A stretch of 64,000 bases of DNA from an uncultured Myxococcales bacterium. GTDB taxonomy: Bacteria; Myxococcota_A; UBA9042; CAIXZC01. Below, in pieces: positions 27,147 through 36,005 of this stretch. Where the stretch lies: contig CAITUV010000043.1 of NCBI GenBank assembly GCA_903895725.1, forward strand, positions 261,298-325,297, read 5' to 3'. The position numbers were made by a program, and so were the translations under genes. The notes beneath the pieces are model-generated. The model searched no databases. It had not been told where the DNA came from and saw only the letters and a list, made by a program, of their open reading frames with translations. Position 1 is the first letter of the stretch, and every line of letters begins with the position of its first letter.

Positions 27147-28604
27147 GTGGACACTCCCTACCTGGGGCTCATCGTGTACCTGATCATCGTGGGAGCGGTC
27201 GGGTTGTGGACCTGGGGCATGAATCTGACCAAGGAGGACTTCATCCTCGGCGGGAGAAAGCTGGGAGCGTTCGTGATTGCCTTTTCCGAGCGCACGGCAG
27301 CGGAGTCCTCCTGGCTGGTGCTGGGGCTGTCGGGGGCTTTGTTCGCCGTTGGCCTGCTCGAGCTGTGGACCGTGGTCGGCTGCGTGTCGGGGATCTTTCT
27401 GTACTGGTACGTGATCGCAAGGCGTCTGCGGGAGGTATCGGAGGAGCACGGAGCCATCACGTTGCCCGAGCTGTTCTTCAAGCTCAGCGGGTCGCATGGG
27501 CAGGCAGTGCGCCTGGTGAGCATGCTCATCATCGTGTTCTTCTTTTCGTTCTACATCGCGGCTCAGTTCATCGGAGCCGGCAAGGTCCTGGATGCGACGT
27601 TCGGGCTGGCACCTCACTGGGGGATGCCGCTGGCGGCTGTGGTGGTGGTGCTGTACACGATGATGGGTGGATTTGCCGCGGTGTGCTACACGGATGTCGT
27701 GCAGGGTTTCCTGATGGTATTCACGCTGGTGGTGATGCCGCTGGTGGGGTTGTGGTACCTGGATTCCCACGGGCTGGAGATGGGACCGGCGCTGGCCGCT
27801 GCGGGGGATCGTGCGTCGTTGATGGGAGGGAAGACAGGGTGGGCTGCAGCCGCTGCGGTGATCGGCGGCCTGTCATGGGGGCTGGGATACATGGGGCAGC
27901 CGCACCTGGTCACGAAGTTCATGGCGGTGAACCGGGCGGACGCGATTCCTGCGAGCCGTCGGATTGCGCTGGTGTGGACTGTCCTGGCGTATGGCGGGGC
28001 TGCGCTCATCGGGGTGGTGGGGATGGCGCTGGTGTACCACGGGGCGTTGCCGGCTGCCGGGCTCCAGGGCGCGGGGGGAGACCCGGAGCGGATCCTGCCG
28101 GTCATGGCGGGCCACCTGTTCCCGGCGTGGATGGCGGGGATCCTGGTATCCGGGGCCATTGCTGCCATGATGTCGACCGCGGACAGCCAGATCCTGATTG
28201 CCACTTCCACGCTGGTCGAGGACGTGTACTGCAAGGCCATGGGGAGGAACTTGAGCCCGAAGGGGCTGGTCATGATGAGCCGGGTGCTCACGGTGGCGGT
28301 GGGCGTTGTCGCATTCGCCCTGGCCTGGGTGAACGACGACCTGATTTACGGGGTCGTGTCGATGGCCTGGACCGGCCTGGGCTCGGCGTTTGGCCCGGCG
28401 CTGGTGCTGACGCTCCACTGGAAGCGGATGAACGGCCGCGGGGTGTTGGCCGGAATGATTGCGGGGGCGGCGACCACGATCGTCTGGAATCGGGTTCCTG
28501 CGCTGGAGGCGATTCTGTCCGCCCGTTTCTCGGCCTTTGCCATTGCGCTTGCAGCCTGCATCGTGGCCGCCTTGAGCGCTCCGCCTGCGGCCCGAAAGAG
28601 CTGA
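27147..28604 (+). CDS. Sodium:solute symporter family protein (PutP-like)
   Basis: SERTAAESSWLVLGLSGALFAVG, many TM segments, SGAIAAMMSTADSQILIATS. Confidence 0.9.
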   Translation: MDTPYLGLIVYLIIVGAVGLWTWGMNLTKEDFILGGRKLGAFVIAFSERTAAESSWLVLGLSGALFAVGLLELWTVVGCVSGIFLYWYVIARRLREVSEEHGAITLPELFFKLSGSHGQAVRLVSMLIIVFFFSFYIAAQFIGAGKVLDATFGLAPHWGMPLAAVVVVLYTMMGGFAAVCYTDVVQGFLMVFTLVVMPLVGLWYLDSHGLEMGPALAAAGDRASLMGGKTGWAAAAAVIGGLSWGLGYMGQPHLVTKFMAVNRADAIPASRRIALVWTVLAYGGAALIGVVGMALVYHGALPAAGLQGAGGDPERILPVMAGHLFPAWMAGILVSGAIAAMMSTADSQILIATSTLVEDVYCKAMGRNLSPKGLVMMSRVLTVAVGVVAFALAWVNDDLIYGVVSMAWTGLGSAFGPALVLTLHWKRMNGRGVLAGMIAGAATTIVWNRVPALEAILSARFSAFAIALAACIVAALSAPPAARKS

Positions 28605-28607
28605 GGG

Positions 28608-28636
28608 TTGAAGCCTGAGTCGCAATGGGCTAGTGT
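28608..28636 (+). promoter_or_regulatory. Candidate sigma70-like promoter upstream of lgt
   Basis: TTGAAG - 17 nt - TAGTGT; weak match. Confidence 0.3.
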
Positions 28637-28683
28637 ACCGCCGCGCACGGGCAGTCGCTCGAAGCCCGGTCAAGGAGACTCAG

Positions 28684-29613
28684 ATGCCTGATGGTGTTCG
28701 ACTCGATTCCTTTCCGATATGGGACATGGACCCCGACCTGCTGCACCTGGGGCCGTTGACAATCCGGTACTATGGCATTCTGTTCGCGTTGGGGTTGTTG
28801 CTGGGCTACTGCCTGTGGCGCTGGCAGATGCTCCGGGCAAAGCACGACCGGGTGGTTACCGAGAAGTTCCTGGTGTGGGGAGTGGTGGCGGTGCTGGCGG
28901 GCTCCCGGCTGGGGCACTGCTTCTTTTATGAGCCCGAGATCTACCTTCGGGCTCCCTGGAAGATTCTCGAGGTCTGGAAGGGGGGGTTGGCCAGCCATGG
29001 TGCGACCATCGGTCTGATCCTGGCGCTGGTGACGTACGCGAAACGATACGGGTTCTCGGCCGTCGAGGTCATGGACCGGTTCGCCATGCCCACGTGCATG
29101 GGGGCCATCTTCGTGCGCCTCGGCAATTTCATGAACAGCGAAATCGTCGGTCGGGAGTGGTGGGGGCCGCTTGCAGTCCGCTTTCCGAGATATGATCGCA
29201 TTAACCAGGAGATCCTCGAAGGGCGCCTGGGCAAGCCGCTCGGCTTCGTCGCTCAGGCACTGCCGCGCCACCCGTCGCAGCTCTACGAGGCGAGCGGGGC
29301 ACTGGTGGTCTTCCTGGTCCTTCTGGGGGTCGACCGCTGGCTGGGGGAGAAGCGGCCCCGGGGGCTGATGGCCTCCATCTTCCTCATCGGGTACTTCACG
29401 TTCCGCTTCCTGGTCGAGCTGGTGAAGGAGTACCAGACGCTGGCCCGGATGACGGTGGATCCGGTCAGCAAGGTGATCCATGTTCACGGGACATCGGTCT
29501 TCACCATGGGGCAGTGGCTGAGCATCCCGTTCGTCCTGATCGGGATCGGATTCCTGGTTTACTCGCTCAAGAAACGGCTTCCCGCCTCGGTGAAATCACC
29601 CAAGGTCGATTGA
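28684..29613 (+). CDS. lgt: Prolipoprotein diacylglyceryl transferase
   Basis: LTIRYYGILFALGLLLGY, GNFMNSEIVGREW, PRHPSQLYEA, FLVELVKEYQ. Confidence 0.95.
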   Translation: MPDGVRLDSFPIWDMDPDLLHLGPLTIRYYGILFALGLLLGYCLWRWQMLRAKHDRVVTEKFLVWGVVAVLAGSRLGHCFFYEPEIYLRAPWKILEVWKGGLASHGATIGLILALVTYAKRYGFSAVEVMDRFAMPTCMGAIFVRLGNFMNSEIVGREWWGPLAVRFPRYDRINQEILEGRLGKPLGFVAQALPRHPSQLYEASGALVVFLVLLGVDRWLGEKRPRGLMASIFLIGYFTFRFLVELVKEYQTLARMTVDPVSKVIHVHGTSVFTMGQWLSIPFVLIGIGFLVYSLKKRLPASVKSPKVD

Positions 29614-29632
29614 ATCCTGCAGGACGTGGCGT

Positions 29633-30019
29633 CTAGTTGCTTCCGCCGTCGATGTAGCGCTTGAGGGCATCCTTCTGGCCCGGGGTGAGGTCGAGTCGGA
29701 CACCCATGAGGTACCGTTCTTCGGAATAGGCAGCGACCATAATGTCTTCGAAGCTGCGGACGACCTTGCCCTTGAGCTCGAAAAGCTGGGCATCGAGCTC
29801 GTTGAGGAGGGGGAAGATGGTGACGGGGGTACCGGGACGCAGATCGACCCCGGCGGTGATGAGGAGGCCGTCGTCGGAGAGGTTGACCGTGGCCGCCATG
29901 TTGAGATTGACCTGGTCGTCCAGGACGATGCGGATACGGACGTCCCGGCGGCCGTCTCCGGTTCTCTTCTCTCCCCAGGTTTCCTGTTCCGTGAACACGT
30001 TTCCGATCATGGTCGGCAC
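29633..30019 (-). CDS. PilZ-like domain protein
   Basis: Arg-rich start (RRDVRIRIVLDDQ), NLSDDGLLITAGVDLRPGTPV, MGVRLDLTPGQKDALKRYI. Confidence 0.7.
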   Translation of the reverse strand: MPTMIGNVFTEQETWGEKRTGDGRRDVRIRIVLDDQVNLNMAATVNLSDDGLLITAGVDLRPGTPVTIFPLLNELDAQLFELKGKVVRSFEDIMVAAYSEERYLMGVRLDLTPGQKDALKRYIDGGSN

Positions 30020-30138
30020 CTCATCCTCGCACCGTCGATTCTGGATCAGGCGGGGGACCTGTCAAAAAAGAGGGCGGGGTTTCTGGGGGGAGGCTAGCCG
30101 ACCCCTTGCAATCCCCCCTTTCGGGCGCGCGCGCATTC

Positions 30139-30147
30139 TGCTATATA
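30139..30147 (+). promoter_or_regulatory. Candidate extended -10 element upstream of polA
   Basis: TGcTATATA immediately downstream of a (GC)5 tract, 23 nt before the ATG. Confidence 0.35.
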
Positions 30148-30170
30148 AGGCCGGGAGGAACTGAACGGGG

Positions 30171-33134
30171 ATGAAAGGGACGTTCTGCATCATCGACGCC
30201 AGCAGCTACGTGTTTCGGGCGTACCATGCCATCCGGGGGCTGACCAACTCCCAGGGGATGGCGACCAACGCGGTCTACGGCTACGTGACCATGCTGCTGA
30301 AGGTGGTCAAGGACATGTCTCCGTCGCACGTGGCGGTGGCTTTGGACCCCGTCGGGAAGTCGTTTCGAAGCAGCCTGTACGAGGCATACAAGGCCAACCG
30401 TCCCCCGGTTCCTCCGGATCTCAAGCAGCAGTTTCCGTACATCGAGCCGGTCACGAGGGCTCTGGGGCTGGCTGCCGTCCGCATGGAAGGGTTCGAGGCG
30501 GACGACGTGATTGCGACGCTGGCGGTGAGGGCCCAGCAGGCGGGGATTCCGACGACCCTGATCTCCGGAGACAAGGACCTGATGCAGCTCATCGGTCCGG
30601 GCGTGTCCATGTTCGACCCGATGAAGGACAAGCTCTGGGATGCCGAGGCGGTGAAGGAGAAGTTCGGCGTGCCTCCGGAGCTGGTCGCCGAGGTGCTGGC
30701 GCTCATGGGGGATTCCTCGGACAACGTTCCCGGGGTGCATGGGATTGGACCCAAGGGGGCTGCGGACCTGATCCGGCAGTTCGGAACGGTGGAGGCGCTG
30801 TACGCCAGGCTTCCCGAGGTTGCGCGGGACAAGGTACGGCTGGCGCTGCAGGAGCACCAGGCGGATGCGATGATGTCGCGAAGGCTGGTGGAGCTTCGGC
30901 GGGACGTGCCAGTCGAGTGGAATCCGAGCACCCTCGTGCCGGGGGGCCGTGACGTGGGGGCGCTGAGGGAGCTCTTCGGCTTCCTGGAGTTCCGGACCTT
31001 GCTTCGGGATCTCCTGCCCGGGTCCGAGACGGGGGCCGTGGCGCAGGGGACTGGGCAGGGCGGAACGCTTCCGGGGCTGCTGCCCGGCCTGGGCAATGTC
31101 GGTGCGTCGAGGGCGGATGCGGGAAAGAGCCCTCTGCCCGGCATTGGGGGAGGCGGGAGTGCCCGGGAGTCCTCGTCGTCGGGGTTGCTGCCGGGGATCG
31201 AGGGGGCAGCGGGTGCTCGGGGTTCCTCGACCGGGCTGTTGCCCGGGATGGCGGGCACGGGTGGGAGCCGTGCAGGCTCGAATGCGGGGGAGGGGGCCTC
31301 GGGCAGCATTTCCCTGGGTGCTTCGGCCATGCCGCAGCCGCAGGTCGTGTGCCGGGAAGAGCAGCTTCGGGCATTGGCCGAGGATATGCGCCGGACGGGG
31401 CGGGCCGCGGTGGATACCGAGACCACGTCCACGCATCCGGTGGAGGCCGTGCTCGTCGGGATCTCCGCCTGCACGGTCCCGGAGCGGGTGTACTACATCC
31501 CGGTCGGGCACCGGGGCGTCATGCCGGAATCACAGCTTCCGCTGGGGCTGGTGCGGGAGGTGCTGGGGCCGGTGCTGGCGGATCCCGCGGTGCGCAAGGT
31601 CGGGCAGAATTTCAAGTACGACACGCTGGTCCTGTGGAACCACGGGTTCGAGGTGGAGGGGCTGTCGTTCGACACGCTGCTGGCCTCGTACCTGCTCGAC
31701 CCCGGGCGACTGAGCCATTCGCTCGACAGCCTTGCGGCCGATTTCCTGGGGCTGAAGCTCATCACGTACAAGGAAGTGACGTCGCAGGGGGCACGTCAGG
31801 TGACCTTCGACCAGGTACCGGTGGCTGCCGCCGCGAGATACTCGGGGGAGGATGCCTGGGCGACGCTGCTTCTTGCCGACCGGTTCGGGCCGCGCATCGT
31901 GGCGGAGGGGTTCGAGTCATTGCTGGCCGACGTGGAGCTGCCCCTGTCGACCGTGCTGGGGCGCATGGAGCAGGCGGGGGTGGCCATCGACTCCGAGGCG
32001 CTGCAGGCCCTGTCCAGGGATTTCCAGGGGAGGCTGCTGCGGCTGGAGCGGGAGATCTTCGAGGCTGCCGGAACCGGTTTCAACCTGGCCTCGCCCAAGC
32101 AGTTGGCCGAGGTGTTGTTCGACAAGCTGGGTCTTCCCCGCGGGAAGAAGACCAAGACGGGCTACTCGACGGACGTCTCGGTGCTGGAGGAGCTGGCACC
32201 GCAGCATCCGGTCCCGAGGCTGATGTTGGAGCACCGGGGCACGGCGAAGCTGAAGAATACCTATGCGGACGTGCTGCCCGGGCTGGTGAGCCGAAAGACC
32301 GGACGCATCCACACGAGCTTCAACCAGGCGGTGGCGGCTACGGGGCGGCTCTCGAGCTCCGATCCGAACCTGCAGAACATTCCGATCAAGGGGGAAGACG
32401 GGAAGGCGATCCGTCGGGCCTTCGTGGCCGCGCCGGGGATGAGATTCGTGTCCGCGGACTACTCGCAGATCGAGCTGCGCGTGCTGGCGCACCTGGCCGG
32501 GGACAAGGTGCTCATCGATGCGTTCCGGAAGGGAGAGGACATCCACTCGCGCACTGCGGCCGAGATTTTCCGGGTGTTGCCGGGGATGATTTCTCCGGAC
32601 ATGAGGCGGGTGGCCAAGACGATCAATTTCGGAATCATCTATGGCATGAGTGCGTACCGGCTGAGTCGGGAGCAGGGGATTCCGTTCAGGCAGGCGCAGG
32701 CGTTCATCGATACCTACTTTGCCCGCTACTCCGGGGTGTCGAAGTACCTCGAGGACGTGGTGAAGAGGGCCCGGGAGCTTGGGTACAGCGAGACGATGCT
32801 GAAGCGGCGGCGGCCGCTGCCGGAGCTGTCCGCGGTCAATGCTCAGGTTCGGTCGACCGGGGAGCGGATGGCCCTGAACACGCCGGTGCAGGGGGGTGCT
32901 GCGGACATCGTGAAGCTGGCGATGTTGAAGCTCGACCGGCGGCTGAGAAAGGAGCGGCTGCCGGCGAGGATGTTGCTCCAGGTGCACGATGAGCTGGTAG
33001 TCGAGGTCAACGAGGACGCGGCCGAGGACACGGCGCGGGTGGTGCGGGAGGAAATGGAATCCGCATTCCCGCTGGACGTGCCGCTGAAAGTGGACGTGGG
33101 GGTCGGTGCCAACTGGGCCGAGGTCCACGGGTAG
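30171..33134 (+). CDS. polA: DNA polymerase I
   Basis: 5'-nuclease domain (VFRAYHAIRGL, SGDKDLMQLIG, DNVPGVHGIGPKGAADLI), 3'-5' exo motifs (VDTETTSTHP, GQNFKYDTLVL, YSGEDAWATLLLAD), polymerase (LRVLAHLAGDKVLIDAF, HDELVVEV). Confidence 0.98.
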   Translation: MKGTFCIIDASSYVFRAYHAIRGLTNSQGMATNAVYGYVTMLLKVVKDMSPSHVAVALDPVGKSFRSSLYEAYKANRPPVPPDLKQQFPYIEPVTRALGLAAVRMEGFEADDVIATLAVRAQQAGIPTTLISGDKDLMQLIGPGVSMFDPMKDKLWDAEAVKEKFGVPPELVAEVLALMGDSSDNVPGVHGIGPKGAADLIRQFGTVEALYARLPEVARDKVRLALQEHQADAMMSRRLVELRRDVPVEWNPSTLVPGGRDVGALRELFGFLEFRTLLRDLLPGSETGAVAQGTGQGGTLPGLLPGLGNVGASRADAGKSPLPGIGGGGSARESSSSGLLPGIEGAAGARGSSTGLLPGMAGTGGSRAGSNAGEGASGSISLGASAMPQPQVVCREEQLRALAEDMRRTGRAAVDTETTSTHPVEAVLVGISACTVPERVYYIPVGHRGVMPESQLPLGLVREVLGPVLADPAVRKVGQNFKYDTLVLWNHGFEVEGLSFDTLLASYLLDPGRLSHSLDSLAADFLGLKLITYKEVTSQGARQVTFDQVPVAAAARYSGEDAWATLLLADRFGPRIVAEGFESLLADVELPLSTVLGRMEQAGVAIDSEALQALSRDFQGRLLRLEREIFEAAGTGFNLASPKQLAEVLFDKLGLPRGKKTKTGYSTDVSVLEELAPQHPVPRLMLEHRGTAKLKNTYADVLPGLVSRKTGRIHTSFNQAVAATGRLSSSDPNLQNIPIKGEDGKAIRRAFVAAPGMRFVSADYSQIELRVLAHLAGDKVLIDAFRKGEDIHSRTAAEIFRVLPGMISPDMRRVAKTINFGIIYGMSAYRLSREQGIPFRQAQAFIDTYFARYSGVSKYLEDVVKRARELGYSETMLKRRRPLPELSAVNAQVRSTGERMALNTPVQGGAADIVKLAMLKLDRRLRKERLPARMLLQVHDELVVEVNEDAAEDTARVVREEMESAFPLDVPLKVDVGVGANWAEVHG

Positions 33135-33150
33135 CGCTCGGGAGGGGAAC

Positions 33151-34902
33151 GTGGAAGACGACAAGCTGCGGGATCGGCTCGAATATCTCCACGAGCGGGT
33201 GAACCTGCTCGAGAAGCGGTTCAACTGTCTTCGCACGGTTGCGGCCTCGGTGGGGAGCCGGGCGGGGACCGACGAGGTGCTCGGCATCGTGGCGCAGCAG
33301 GCGGCGCGGATGCTCGATGCGGAGCGGGCCACGATCTTCCTGGTGGATGACAAGACGGGGGAGCTGGAGGCCCGGATCATCGTGGGGCCCGAGCTGCGCC
33401 ACCTGCGCCTGAAGCGGGGACAGGGGATCGCCGGCTGGGTGGCCCGCGAGGGGAAGACGGCCAACATCAAGGACGCGTACAAGGACAGCCGGTTCGACCC
33501 GACAGTGGACCAGGAGTCGGGCTTCGTCACGCATTCGATCCTCTGCCAGCCGATCATCAACTACCGTGGGCGAACGGTGGGCGTGATTCAGATCCTGAAC
33601 AAGCGATCCGATTACTTCACCATGGATGATCAGGACCTGCTCTCGACGCTGACGACGCAGGCCACGGTGTACATCGAGAACTCGCAGTACTTCACCGAGC
33701 TGAGGGAAGCGAACTCCGCCCTGCACACGGCCCAGGAGGGCTTGAAGCGCAACTACTCCCGCCTGGAAACGCTGTTCCGAATCCAGGCCAGGATGACGCA
33801 GACCTGGGAGCGGGGGGCGCTGATCGAGGGGGTGCTGGCCGAGCTGAGCGATGCGCTGTCGTGCGAGGTCGGTGCCATTCTGCTCACGTCCGAATCGCCG
33901 TCCAGGCTGTTCGTGAAGGTGCGGGGAAAGGAGCCCTACATGGCCCTCGGTTTTGCCGAGGGAGGAATCATGGGGAAGGTGGCCCGCACGGGTGAGGGAG
34001 TGCTCGGGGGAGGGCCTGCCAGCGAGCTGCTTCCAATCCTGCACCCGCAGCTCGACGTCGACGTTCGGGGGGTCGTGGCCGAGCCGCTGCTCCGATCGGA
34101 CGGAGAGAAGATCGGGGCCATCGCGCTGGCCGACCGGACCGGCGAGATGAATTTCAGCAACGAGGACGCCCAGATCGTGAAGATCGTGGCTCGACAGCTC
34201 AGCGCTGCCATCGAGCGGATGGCACAGCACGAAGAGCTGACTCGGTCCAACAACCTGGCTCTCATCGGGGGTGCCCTGTCCGGAGTGCTGCACGACCTCA
34301 AGTCGCCCATGTCGATCATCTCCGGCTTCGTGCAGCTCATGGAATGCGAGGACGACCCGGCCGAGCGCCACCGGCATGCGGAGAACATCCTGAGGCAGTT
34401 CAAGCTTGTCTCGACCATGACGCAGGAGGTGCTGGCGTTTGCGAGGGGGGAGACGCAGATCCTGAAGCGGAGCCTGTATCCGCAGACCTTCCTGGACGAG
34501 ATGGAACAGCTCCTTGCCCAGGAATTCTCGGGCCGGAACATCGCGCTCAAGGTGGAGAACCTCTGCCGTCAGAAGATCAAGGCGGACGAAGGAAAGCTCA
34601 AGCGTCTCTTCTTCAACATTGCACGCAACGCCCGGGATGCCATGCCGGAAGGTGGGACGTTCACCATCCGCTGCGTGGAGGACGGGGCCAACGTCGAGAT
34701 TCGGCTGTCGGACACGGGCCATGGAATTCCCGAGGAAATCCGTGGCCGGCTGTTCCAGTCGTTCGTGACTCAGGGCAAGAAGGACGGAACGGGCCTGGGG
34801 CTCGCTATCGTCAAGAGCATCGTGGAGCAGCACAAGGGGTCGGTCTCCTACGAAACCGGGCCGACCGGAACTACCTTCATCGTGACACTGCCGCGGGAGT
34901 GA
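33151..34902 (+). CDS. GAF-domain sensor histidine kinase
   Basis: Two GAF-like regions; LSGVLHDLKSPMSIISGF H-box; LFFNIARNARDAMPEGG; LSDTGHGIPEEI; GTGLGLAIVKSIV. Confidence 0.93.
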   Translation: MEDDKLRDRLEYLHERVNLLEKRFNCLRTVAASVGSRAGTDEVLGIVAQQAARMLDAERATIFLVDDKTGELEARIIVGPELRHLRLKRGQGIAGWVAREGKTANIKDAYKDSRFDPTVDQESGFVTHSILCQPIINYRGRTVGVIQILNKRSDYFTMDDQDLLSTLTTQATVYIENSQYFTELREANSALHTAQEGLKRNYSRLETLFRIQARMTQTWERGALIEGVLAELSDALSCEVGAILLTSESPSRLFVKVRGKEPYMALGFAEGGIMGKVARTGEGVLGGGPASELLPILHPQLDVDVRGVVAEPLLRSDGEKIGAIALADRTGEMNFSNEDAQIVKIVARQLSAAIERMAQHEELTRSNNLALIGGALSGVLHDLKSPMSIISGFVQLMECEDDPAERHRHAENILRQFKLVSTMTQEVLAFARGETQILKRSLYPQTFLDEMEQLLAQEFSGRNIALKVENLCRQKIKADEGKLKRLFFNIARNARDAMPEGGTFTIRCVEDGANVEIRLSDTGHGIPEEIRGRLFQSFVTQGKKDGTGLGLAIVKSIVEQHKGSVSYETGPTGTTFIVTLPRE

Positions 34903-34908
34903 TTCAAA

Positions 34909-35544
34909 ATGTCCGAATACGTCGACCTGTTCATCAAGGGGGGACCGCTCATGGTCCCCATTCTGCTCTGCTCAATCGTGGCGTTGACCATCTTCCTGGA
35001 GCGGCTCATTGCCCTCAAGCCGGATCGGATCTTCCCGCCGAGGCTGGCCGAGACGGTGCTGGATTTGGCCAAGGGGGGGCAGTTCGATGCGGCGGTATCG
35101 CTGTCCCGGAAGCAGCCGAGCCCGTTGTCCGCCCTGGCGGTGGTGGCGCTGGAATCTCGGGGCACGGGGCGTGCCGGCGTGAAGGAGCGGATGGAGGAAG
35201 TTGGGGGCATCGAGGTGGCCACGTTGGCGCGGTACGTCGGGGGGCTGTCGACGGTAGCCACGATTTCCCCGCTCCTGGGACTGCTCGGCACCGTGACCGG
35301 CATGGTCAAGGTGTTCCAGGGCGTGGCCAGCGTCGAAGATCCGCAGATCGGGCAGCTTGCCGGGGGCATCTGGGAGGCCTTGCTGACGACGGTTGCCGGG
35401 CTGGTAGTGGCCATTCCGGCGTACCTTGCCTACCGTTATCTCGAGGGACGCATCGACAAGATAGCGGGCCGCCTGGAGGAGTATGGCCTGCGCCTGCTCG
35501 ACGAGCTGTTCCCGGTCAACGGCAGGCCGGAAGGTGATGCATGA
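34909..35544 (+). CDS. MotA/TolQ/ExbB proton channel family protein
   Basis: MVPILLCSIVALTIFLERLIAL; GGLSTVATISPLLGLLGTVTGMVKVFQ. Confidence 0.94.
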   Translation: MSEYVDLFIKGGPLMVPILLCSIVALTIFLERLIALKPDRIFPPRLAETVLDLAKGGQFDAAVSLSRKQPSPLSALAVVALESRGTGRAGVKERMEEVGGIEVATLARYVGGLSTVATISPLLGLLGTVTGMVKVFQGVASVEDPQIGQLAGGIWEALLTTVAGLVVAIPAYLAYRYLEGRIDKIAGRLEEYGLRLLDELFPVNGRPEGDA

Positions 35545-36005
35545 ATCTTCGCAAGGGGCTCAAGCGCAGGGGGATGGCAGCCGCCATCGACATCACGCCG
35601 CTGGTGGACGTGGTGTTCAACCTGCTGATCTTTTTGCTGGTGTCGACGACGTTCAAGTCGCAGGAGCAGGCGTTCTCCATCGTGCTGCCGGTGGGGGACC
35701 AGCGGACCGAGGTGACGAAGGTGAAGCGGCCCACCGTGTTCGTGACAAAGGAGGGGGATTTCCTCCTCTACGAGCCCGGTGCAGACCGTTCGGAGCCGGT
35801 CGAGGGGCGCAGACTGTTGACGACACGCCAGCTGTCCTCCGCCCTGGAGAAGCTGGCCACAGAGTCGGGACCGGACACGGCCGTCAACATCAAGGGGGAT
35901 GCAGCGGCGAGCTACCAGCGGATCCTGGACGTGGTGAACGAGTGCCGTCGTCACGGCCTCAACCGGGTGTTCTTTCCGTACAAGGTGGGGGAGGCCCAGC
36001 CATGA
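35541..36005 (+). CDS. ExbD/TolR family protein
   Basis: AAAIDITPLVDVVFNLLIFLLVSTTF; ATGA overlap with the ExbB-like gene. Confidence 0.94.
   Translation: MNLRKGLKRRGMAAAIDITPLVDVVFNLLIFLLVSTTFKSQEQAFSIVLPVGDQRTEVTKVKRPTVFVTKEGDFLLYEPGADRSEPVEGRRLLTTRQLSSALEKLATESGPDTAVNIKGDAAASYQRILDVVNECRRHGLNRVFFPYKVGEAQP

Noticed and set aside
27065-28618. 517-aa plus ORF overlapping the symporter
   Set aside because: Frame-shifted shadow with Gly/Arg-rich composition; the +0 frame is a clear SSS transporter
31349-32992. 547-aa plus ORF inside polA
   Set aside because: Out-of-frame GC shadow, Gly/Ala/Arg-rich
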